A stretch of DNA of 8,171 nucleotides from Pseudomonadota bacterium (GTDB taxonomy: Bacteria > Pseudomonadota > Alphaproteobacteria > Rhodobacterales > Rhodobacteraceae). Position 1 is the first letter of the stretch. Each line of letters opens with the position of its first letter. The DNA is taken from NCBI GenBank assembly GCA_027623875.1, contig JAQBUS010000032.1:1-8171 (forward strand). The letters run 5' to 3'. Under the pieces are notes generated by a model that searched no databases, was not told the DNA's origin, and saw only the letters and a list, made by a program, of their open reading frames with translations. The translations under genes and the position numbers were made by a program. Below are positions 1-4,680 of this stretch, piece by piece.

Positions 1-43
1 CTTCATCTTCCAACTTAACTTTTAGATTACTAATTTTTAGCAT
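1..43 (-). CDS. sufC: SufC, Fe-S assembly ATPase (N-terminal fragment, runs off left edge)
   Basis: Only the first 14 codons are present (MLKISNLKVKLEDE), and the frame is open to the edge. The pattern M-L-x-I-x-x-L-x-V-x-x-E-D matches the N-terminus of SufC, the ABC-type ATPase of the cytoplasmic SufBCD scaffold, and sufC is the expected gene after sufB. The Walker motifs would lie outside the window. An AGGA at 56-59 is the likely ribosome-binding site. It lies 12 nt from this ATG; a second in-frame ATG at 50-52 is only 3 nt from it, which is too close. Family alignment also favours the ATG at 41-43. The 102-bp gap from the sufB stop is wider than the other gaps in the operon. The identification rests on a short fragment plus position. 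Confidence 0.8.
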   Translation of the reverse strand, partial: MLKISNLKVKLEDE

Positions 44-145
44 TATTTTCATTTTCCTATATATGCAAATTTTAACATTTTTATTTAATAAACGCGTTAT
101 CATCATTTGATAATTAGTTGTAAAAAACTTATAAGGGGACTTAAT

Positions 146-1681
146 TTACCCCACAGAGCCCTCTAAACTTATTGCCACCAACTGTTGTGCTTCCATTGCA
201 AACTCCATAGGTAATGCCTGCAGCACCTCTTTGCAGAAACCGTTGACGACCAACGCAACAGCATCTTCTTCTCCAATACCACGTTGTCGACAATAAAACA
301 GCTGATCATCGTCAACTTTAGAGGTTGTCGCTTCATGCTCAACCCGAGAGGAGTTATTTTTGACTTCAATATATGGAAAAGTATGAGCTCCACATTTATC
401 ACCTATTAACAAGGAGTCACACTGGGTATAGTTTCTGCTATTTTTAGCCTTTGGGTGCATACTTACTAACCCGCGATATGTATTTTGTGCCCTACCCGCA
501 CTTATACCTTTAGAAACAATACGGCTTTTAGTGTTGGCCCCTAAGTGAATCATTTTTGTTCCAGTATCAGCTTGTTGGAAATTATTTGCGATTGCGATCG
601 AATAAAATTCCCCCTGCGATTCATTTCCTCTCAGGATACAACTAGGGTATTTCCAGGTTACGGCTGAACCCGTCTCAACCTGCGTCCACATTACCTTTGA
701 GCGGTCACCTCTGCAGTCTGCTCGTTTAGTAACAAAATTATAAATTCCACCCAAACCATTCTCGTCCCCGGGATACCAGTTCTGAACTGTAGAGTACTTA
801 ATTTCAGCATCTTCCAAAAGCACCAACTCAACAACAGCAGCATGCAGTTGATTAGTGTCGCGCTTCGGTGCCGTACACCCTTCCAAATAAGAGACGTGCG
901 AACCTTGATCCGCAATTATAAGTGTTCGTTCAAACTGGCCTGTATTCTCAGCATTTATTCTAAAGTAGGTACTTAACTCCATTGGGCATTTCACCCCTTT
1001 TGGTATATAAACAAACGATCCGTCTGAAAAAACTGCTGAATTAAGAGTGGCAAAATAGTTATCACTTACAGGCACCACGGAACCAAGGTATTTTTTTACG
1101 AGCTCTGGATGTTCTTTAATTGCTTCAGAAATAGAACAAAAAATAACTCCAGCCTTTTTTAATTCTTCCTTGAATGTAGTTCCAATAGAAACCGAATCAA
1201 AAACTGCATCTACGGCGACCTTTCGAGCTTCGGGATTATCTTCATCAGAAACTTCTACACCTGCCAAAATTAACTGCTCTTTAAGGGGGATACCTAACTT
1301 TTTATATGTTTCCAATAATTTTGGATCTACGTCATCTAGGGACTTCGGCTTTACCGCCATAGACTTCGGTGAAGCATAATAATAAATATCATTGTAATCA
1401 ATCTTTGGATAGTCGACCATTGCCCACTCTGGCTCTTTTAGCTTTTTCCATCGTGCAAAAGCTTCCAAGCGCCAGTCCGTCATCCATTCGGGTTCATCAT
1501 TTTTTTTGGAGATCAACTTAACAATCTCTTCGTTTAAGCCCTTTGGGGCATAATCCATTTCAATATCTGTTTCCCAACCGTATTTATAGTGCCATCCGAC
1601 ATCTCGAACGGCCTCCACAGTATCGAGATCAACTCCATCTTTTACTGCCCCACTATATTCAATTGACTCTAAAATCGACAT
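146..1681 (-). CDS. sufB: SufB, Fe-S cluster scaffold subunit
   Basis: SufB is the core of the cytoplasmic SufBC2D complex on which nascent Fe-S clusters are built from sulfur supplied by a cysteine desulfurase. The product is 511 residues, close to the roughly 495 of E. coli SufB, and looks intact. The signature SYLEGCTAP carries Cys269 (E. coli Cys254 by eye). NYTQCDSLLIGDKCGAHTF carries Cys421 (E. coli Cys405, sulfur acceptor and ligand). VEHEATTSK carries His449 and Glu450 (E. coli His433 and Glu434). The C-terminus ends in the family pattern AISLEGSVG. The frame extends four codons upstream to a TTG at 1693, but the ATG at 1681 has a GGAG six bases upstream, and the TTG codon overlaps that site, so the ATG is chosen. 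The gene starts 15 bp after the desulfurase stop and is followed by sufC. Identification is very secure. Confidence 0.98.
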   Translation of the reverse strand: MSILESIEYSGAVKDGVDLDTVEAVRDVGWHYKYGWETDIEMDYAPKGLNEEIVKLISKKNDEPEWMTDWRLEAFARWKKLKEPEWAMVDYPKIDYNDIYYYASPKSMAVKPKSLDDVDPKLLETYKKLGIPLKEQLILAGVEVSDEDNPEARKVAVDAVFDSVSIGTTFKEELKKAGVIFCSISEAIKEHPELVKKYLGSVVPVSDNYFATLNSAVFSDGSFVYIPKGVKCPMELSTYFRINAENTGQFERTLIIADQGSHVSYLEGCTAPKRDTNQLHAAVVELVLLEDAEIKYSTVQNWYPGDENGLGGIYNFVTKRADCRGDRSKVMWTQVETGSAVTWKYPSCILRGNESQGEFYSIAIANNFQQADTGTKMIHLGANTKSRIVSKGISAGRAQNTYRGLVSMHPKAKNSRNYTQCDSLLIGDKCGAHTFPYIEVKNNSSRVEHEATTSKVDDDQLFYCRQRGIGEEDAVALVVNGFCKEVLQALPMEFAMEAQQLVAISLEGSVG

Positions 1682-1687
1682 TCTATT

Positions 1688-1691
1688 CTCC
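1688..1691 (-). promoter_or_regulatory. Ribosome-binding site of sufB (GGAG)
   Basis: The minus strand reads GGAG-AATAGA-ATG, a strong Shine-Dalgarno with a 6-nt spacer to the ATG at 1681. It lies inside the four-codon extension that the longer TTG-initiated frame would translate, so it decides the start in favour of the ATG. Confidence 0.8.
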
Positions 1692-1696
1692 AATAA

Positions 1697-2743
1697 CTAA
1701 ACAACACGTGTTTCAAAAAAATTCTTTGCTGACAACCAAGCTGACACAAAGCCTTTTATGTCTTCTTTTAGCGTTTCAAGGCCCAAACTAACTCTAATAG
1801 CAGATTTACTTATTTCGTCTTTATATCCCATCGCCTGCAAAACCCTACTAGATCTAACCTTTCCACTAGAACAAGCGGAACCAGCAGAAACTGCAAAACC
1901 CTTCAAGTCCATATTCATAACTTGAATTTCACTCTTCCAACCATCTAAAGCTATGCAACTCGTGTTTGGCAAGCGGTTAGAGCCCTTTCCTACAAATAAA
2001 ATATCACCAGACACCGAATCCGCTATAGAGCTCTCCATAAAGTCTCTCATTTCAGAAATTCGATCCCATTCCCCGTCGGCCACACTCTTGACCGCCGCCC
2101 GAGCCGCAATACCGAAACCGGCTATACCCATAACATTTTCTGTTCCAGCTCTAGCTCCTTGCTCTTGGCCACCACCAAGCAAAAGAGGCTCTAAGTCAAC
2201 TCCATCCCTTATTACAATAGCCCCAATTCCTTTGGGGCCACCTATTTTATGCGCTGAAATAATCCCAACATCAATTTCCATCCAATCAAATGCTACCGGA
2301 ACTTTACCAAAGGCCTGGGAAATATCAGAAACGGCTAAACCCTTAGGTAGTTTTTGCAAGATACCAGTTTCGCTGTTTGCAAATTGCAAAACACTTTTTT
2401 CTGGCGAAGGAACCATTACCGATCCGTCACCATTAATTTTTAAACAATTCTCCACCCATGAAACAACCGCATCATGCTCAATATTACACCCATGTAGCTT
2501 TCGCCCCCTTAATGCCATAGCGCATGCTTCTGTGGCACTAGAAGTAAATATGACCCTTGCACTGGACGCCCCAATAGCTTCAGAAATTTGCAACCGAGCT
2601 CGCTCAATAATCCCTCGAGCTCTTCTTCCCTCCGCATGTACAGAAGAAGGGTTCCCAAACTCATTAGAAACCTCAATCATACCCTCAAGAACTTCTGCCC
2701 TTATAGGCGTAGTCGCATTATAATCTAAATAAACCCTCGACAC
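1697..2743 (-). CDS. Cysteine desulfurase, NifS/IscS type (class V aminotransferase)
   Basis: This PLP enzyme takes sulfur from L-cysteine, giving alanine and a protein persulfide that feeds the SUF scaffold. Landmarks in order are: DYNATTP near residue 7; GNPSSVHAEGR at 30-40; His90 in IEHDAV, which stacks on PLP; Asn123 in NSETG; Asp140 and Gln143; the PLP lysine Lys166 in SAHKIGGPKG; GGGQEQGARAGTENV; and catalytic Cys291 in SAGSACSSGK. The catalytic set is complete. At 348 residues it is shorter than IscS (about 404). Much of the deficit lies between the ATEA segment (70-73) and His90, a pattern I associate with suf-linked desulfurases of Rhodobacterales. The start is GTG at 2743, which puts DYNATTP at the usual distance from the N-terminus; a GGG ending 9 nt upstream is only a weak ribosome-binding site. 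It lies 30 bp after iscR and 15 bp before sufB. A separate SufS may exist further along the operon, outside the window. Confidence 0.93.
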   Translation of the reverse strand: MSRVYLDYNATTPIRAEVLEGMIEVSNEFGNPSSVHAEGRRARGIIERARLQISEAIGASSARVIFTSSATEACAMALRGRKLHGCNIEHDAVVSWVENCLKINGDGSVMVPSPEKSVLQFANSETGILQKLPKGLAVSDISQAFGKVPVAFDWMEIDVGIISAHKIGGPKGIGAIVIRDGVDLEPLLLGGGQEQGARAGTENVMGIAGFGIAARAAVKSVADGEWDRISEMRDFMESSIADSVSGDILFVGKGSNRLPNTSCIALDGWKSEIQVMNMDLKGFAVSAGSACSSGKVRSSRVLQAMGYKDEISKSAIRVSLGLETLKEDIKGFVSAWLSAKNFFETRVV

Positions 2744-2773
2744 CTACTTAACCCAAAATTGCATTAAAAAAAT

Positions 2774-3235
2774 TCATTCTTCATCAACCACTGTAAATAA
2801 TGTTGGAACCGCCGGGCATGGGGTCAAATCATTACTGACGACATCCGACAATCTTATTTGATGAAGAAAAACATACACATGAGCAGAAAGACTCTCCCAT
2901 AATCTATTAGTCATCGATTGGGCTTTTGAGCCAGACGATGCTCCAGAAACGCCCGCTCCAGTATGAAGTGCATTAACAGTCTCATCTACTGCTGCTAAGA
3001 TTTCAGTAATCCTTATCGACTCAGGAGACTTTGACAACCTGTAACCTCCACCCGGCCCTCTTACGGAGTCTACTATACCTGCCCTTCTCAATTTCACGAA
3101 CAACTGTTCTAGATATGGTAATGATAGGTGCTGGCGCTTTGAGAGCTCCGTTAGATTCACCAATTCCTTGCTCTTACACTGGGCTAAATCTGCTAGAGCA
3201 ATCATCGCATAACGCCCTTTAGTGCTAAGTTTCAC
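2774..3235 (-). CDS. iscR: IscR-like Rrf2-family regulator without the canonical cysteine triad
   Basis: This is a 153-residue DNA-binding regulator, first gene of the operon and so probably autoregulatory. The N-terminus MKLSTKGRYA, the winged helix-turn-helix (about 10-67) with SLPYLEQLFVKLRRAGIV, and the wing RGPGGGYRL are classic Rrf2/IscR. In E. coli IscR the cluster is held by Cys92, Cys98, Cys104 and His107. Here the equivalent stretch (residues 91-110, HTGAGVSGASSGSKAQSMTN) has no cysteine at all. The only cysteines are Cys20 and Cys140, the latter in a C-terminal PCPAVP motif. As I recall, Rhodobacter sphaeroides IscR also lacks the triad yet still binds a cluster by unusual ligation, so cluster binding is possible but not shown. 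The GTG start is supported by GGGAG six bases upstream and by the family N-terminus. Confidence in the family is high; confidence in the iron-sulfur sensing role is moderate. Confidence 0.92.
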   Translation of the reverse strand: MKLSTKGRYAMIALADLAQCKSKELVNLTELSKRQHLSLPYLEQLFVKLRRAGIVDSVRGPGGGYRLSKSPESIRITEILAAVDETVNALHTGAGVSGASSGSKAQSMTNRLWESLSAHVYVFLHQIRLSDVVSNDLTPCPAVPTLFTVVDEE

Positions 3236-3241
3236 GATGAT

Positions 3242-3246
3242 CTCCC
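3242..3246 (-). promoter_or_regulatory. Ribosome-binding site of iscR (GGGAG) for a GTG start
   Basis: The minus strand reads GGGAG-ATCATC-GTG, a strong site with a 6-nt spacer. It validates the non-ATG start at 3235, which gives the conserved N-terminus MKLSTKGRYA. Confidence 0.75.
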
Positions 3247-3256
3247 GAATTTCATT

Positions 3257-3280
3257 GACCTTAATCCACGCAGACCTTAA
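3257..3280. repeat. 8-bp direct repeat GACCTTAA in the iscR leader/promoter region
   Basis: GACCTTAA occurs exactly at 3257-3264 and again at 3273-3280, with starts 16 bp apart (about 1.5 helical turns). One copy overlaps the proposed -10 and the other lies in the spacer of the proposed promoter, where a repressor would act. The role is inferred from position only. Confidence 0.4.
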
Positions 3281-3290
3281 CGAATGTCAG
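3261..3290 (-). promoter_or_regulatory. Possible promoter of the iscR-suf operon
   Basis: On the minus strand, CTGACA (3285-3290, five of six matches to TTGACA) is followed after 18 bp by GATTAA (3261-3266), a weak match to TATAAT. Initiation would fall near 3254, leaving a short leader that just includes the GGGAG site. The -35 is good and the -10 is poor. An alternative promoter could lie closer to the ICE-like palindrome, in the T-rich stretch near 3300. Confidence 0.25.
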
Positions 3291-3317
3291 TGAAATAAAA
3301 ATAAAGTCGTTTTCTAG

Positions 3318-3334
3318 TTTAGAATGATTCTAGA
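3318..3334. promoter_or_regulatory. Irr box (ICE)-like 17-bp palindrome
   Basis: TTTAGAATGATTCTAGA reads TTTAGAA-NNN-TTCTAGA, with a perfect core TAGAAT-G-ATTCTA at 3320-3332. It differs by one base from the iron-control-element consensus I remember for the alphaproteobacterial haem-responsive regulator Irr (TTTAGAA-N3-TTCTAAA). It sits between the divergent iscR and hydrolase genes, 82 bp from the iscR start and 57 bp from the hydrolase start. Irr is known to act on iron and Fe-S genes in several alphaproteobacteria, so the location fits. The sequence is seen; the factor is inferred from a remembered consensus. Confidence 0.55.
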
Positions 3335-3381
3335 TTACATATGCTCAGCAGTCAAGAAAGACATCACAACAAAACTCTGTT

Positions 3382-3386
3382 AAGGA
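3382..3386 (+). promoter_or_regulatory. Ribosome-binding site of the divergent hydrolase (AAGGA)
   Basis: AAGGA lies five bases before the ATG at 3392 (AAGGA-CAAAC-ATG). The in-frame ATG at 3341 has no comparable site, so this decides the start. Confidence 0.7.
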
Positions 3387-3391
3387 CAAAC

Positions 3392-4045
3392 ATGCCCGAA
3401 GTTATATTCCCTGGACCGGATGGTCGAATACAAGGAAGATACCATCCCAATAAAATCAAAGATGCCCCTATAGCTCTTATACTTCATCCCCACCCAAAAT
3501 TTGGTGGCACTATGAATCAAAGAGTGGTTTATAATCTGCATTACAAATTCTACAGTATGGGCTTTAATGTTCTACGATTCAATTTTCGGGGTGTTGGAAG
3601 AAGCCAGGGGGAGTTTGATGAAGGCATAGGGGAGCTTTCAGATGCTGCGGCAGCCTTGGATTACCTGCAATCTCAAAATCAAAACACGAAACATTGCTGG
3701 ATAGCGGGTTTTAGTTTTGGTGCCTGGATTGGAATGCAACTTCTAATGAGAAGACCCGAAGTGACCGGCTTTATAAGCGTAGCACCACCCGCAAACTTAT
3801 ATGATTTCTCATTTTTAGCTCCTTGCCCAACCTCTGGTTTGGTTATAAACGGCCTTAGTGATAAGGTTGCGCCGCCTGAGCACACTGTCAACATGGTTAG
3901 TAGGCTCCATGAACAAAAAGGGATTACAATTACCCATCAGCAAGTCGAAGGGGCAAACCATTTTTTTGAAGACGAATACCTAGATGTATTAATGGACTCG
4001 GTTGAAACCTACGTAAAACGCCGTCTTATTGAAAACACTCGGTAA
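3392..4045 (+). CDS. Alpha/beta-fold hydrolase (COG2945-like) divergent from iscR
   Basis: This is a 217-residue cytoplasmic serine hydrolase with no signal peptide. It has HPHPKFGGTM near 32-41, RFNFRGVGRSQGEFDEG at 62-78, the nucleophile elbow GFSFG with Ser108, a likely acid Asp157 in GLSDKVAPPE, and His190 in GANHFFE, so the triad is complete. The start at 3392 gives MPEVIFPGPDGR, the N-terminus I expect for this family, and has a good ribosome-binding site. An upstream in-frame ATG at 3341 would add 17 residues of low-information sequence. I recall this hydrolase as a frequent neighbour of iscR/suf genes in alphaproteobacteria, which hints at a link to the SUF system, but its substrate is unknown. 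It shares the iscR control region and could respond to the same signal. It ends 26 bp from the convergent AA_synth gene. Confidence 0.92.
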   Translation: MPEVIFPGPDGRIQGRYHPNKIKDAPIALILHPHPKFGGTMNQRVVYNLHYKFYSMGFNVLRFNFRGVGRSQGEFDEGIGELSDAAAALDYLQSQNQNTKHCWIAGFSFGAWIGMQLLMRRPEVTGFISVAPPANLYDFSFLAPCPTSGLVINGLSDKVAPPEHTVNMVSRLHEQKGITITHQQVEGANHFFEDEYLDVLMDSVETYVKRRLIENTR

Positions 4046-4071
4046 CCCCTATAAATCTTAGGATAAAAGTT

Positions 4072-4680
4072 TTAGACGCCAGCAGGATTGGAAATGTCCC
4101 GACCAATAGCCAGTAAATCAGAGTATCTATCACCAATACGATGGTGTGGCCTCCCACCAGTTGCGGCACCAAGAGCCAAGACCACTTCATCACCGGCCGG
4201 GGCATCATGAATTGCGAATTGAACCGTTAGGTAATGAGACCGTCGACCCGTGTCATGCTTATCCATCAAAGGTATCTGTATTTGAGCATTTGCCGGCCCC
4301 CTTGTGTTTGTAAAACCCAAGTAAGACTTAGCTCCAACAGCTTCTCGATAAAAGTTACCATATTGCAAAGTATGTATGAGTCCCGAAGCATGTTCTAGTT
4401 CACAATCAACTCCAGCGATGCAAGCCTTTCCGTATGCCTCAATTGTCTCTCCGGATCCTGCAAGATCAATTAATCTATTAGTTAATACCATACCTAGAAC
4501 AGGTGCTATTCTTTGAATTTCAGGCGAAAGATCTTCCACAAAGCCCTTTCCTGCCCAAGGGTTACGAAGGACAGCTGCTACACCAATTATCCTCAAGATA
4601 GGGTTGGCGTTTTTTTCACCCTCTCGATGAATATACTCGTCATAAGTAACAATTTTTCTTAACTCTGGTACATTATCCAT
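4072..4680 (-). CDS. AA_synth family protein (PF06684, formerly DUF1185)
   Basis: The product has 202 residues and the expected length for the family. Recognisable blocks are RKIVTYDEYIHREG (8-21), VLRNPWAGKGFVEDLSP (37-53), YGKACIAGVDCELEHASGLI (83-102) and ATGGRPHHRIGD (173-184). The family is labelled 'amino acid synthesis' in databases, but I know of no established reaction. Conserved Lys85, Glu94, Glu96, His97 and His103 are candidate functional residues. It is the last gene of the minus-strand operon: its ATG shares one base with the TAA of the fusion gene (TAATG), with AAAGG just upstream, so translational coupling is likely. Its place beside RidA, hydrolase and flavin-reductase genes suggests a step in breaking down a small nitrogen-containing compound rather than biosynthesis. 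That is inference. Confidence 0.88.
   Translation of the reverse strand: MDNVPELRKIVTYDEYIHREGEKNANPILRIIGVAAVLRNPWAGKGFVEDLSPEIQRIAPVLGMVLTNRLIDLAGSGETIEAYGKACIAGVDCELEHASGLIHTLQYGNFYREAVGAKSYLGFTNTRGPANAQIQIPLMDKHDTGRRSHYLTVQFAIHDAPAGDEVVLALGAATGGRPHHRIGDRYSDLLAIGRDISNPAGV

Larger units (their letters stand above)
3251..3294. repeat. Imperfect 9-bp inverted repeat upstream of iscR
   Basis: TTCATTGAC at 3251-3259 and GTCAGTGAA at 3286-3294 are inverted copies with one mismatch in nine, separated by 26 bp. The arms bracket the proposed iscR promoter and the GACCTTAA direct repeat. The pattern could be two half-sites for a dimeric regulator such as IscR. I do not recognise the sequence as a known operator, and chance is not excluded. 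Confidence 0.4.

Noticed and set aside
97..113. Hairpin TTATCA-N5-TGATAA between sufB and sufC, considered as a terminator or processing site
   Set aside because: The stem is six weak pairs with no U-run on the transcript, and sufC continues the operon directly after it.
1682..1693. Upstream TTG start for sufB adding four residues
   Set aside because: The TTG overlaps the GGAG ribosome-binding site that is perfectly spaced for the ATG at 1681.
1953..2723. Long plus-strand open frame (256 codons) opposite the cysteine desulfurase
   Set aside because: It lies fully antisense to a gene with complete family motifs, has no recognisable domain, and its proline/serine-rich composition is typical of a shadow frame.
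3341..3391. Upstream ATG start for the divergent hydrolase
   Set aside because: It has no ribosome-binding site, and the added 17 residues precede a typical family N-terminus at 3392 that has its own AAGGA.
4048..4062. CCTA-N7-TAGG between the convergent genes, considered as a bidirectional terminator
   Set aside because: A four-pair stem with a seven-base loop and no clear T tract is too weak; convergent genes may terminate without a visible hairpin here.
4026..4208. Other-frame minus-strand ORF inside and beyond the AA_synth gene
   Set aside because: It overlaps a well-supported gene in another frame, and its hydrophobic content reads as a shadow rather than a real membrane protein.
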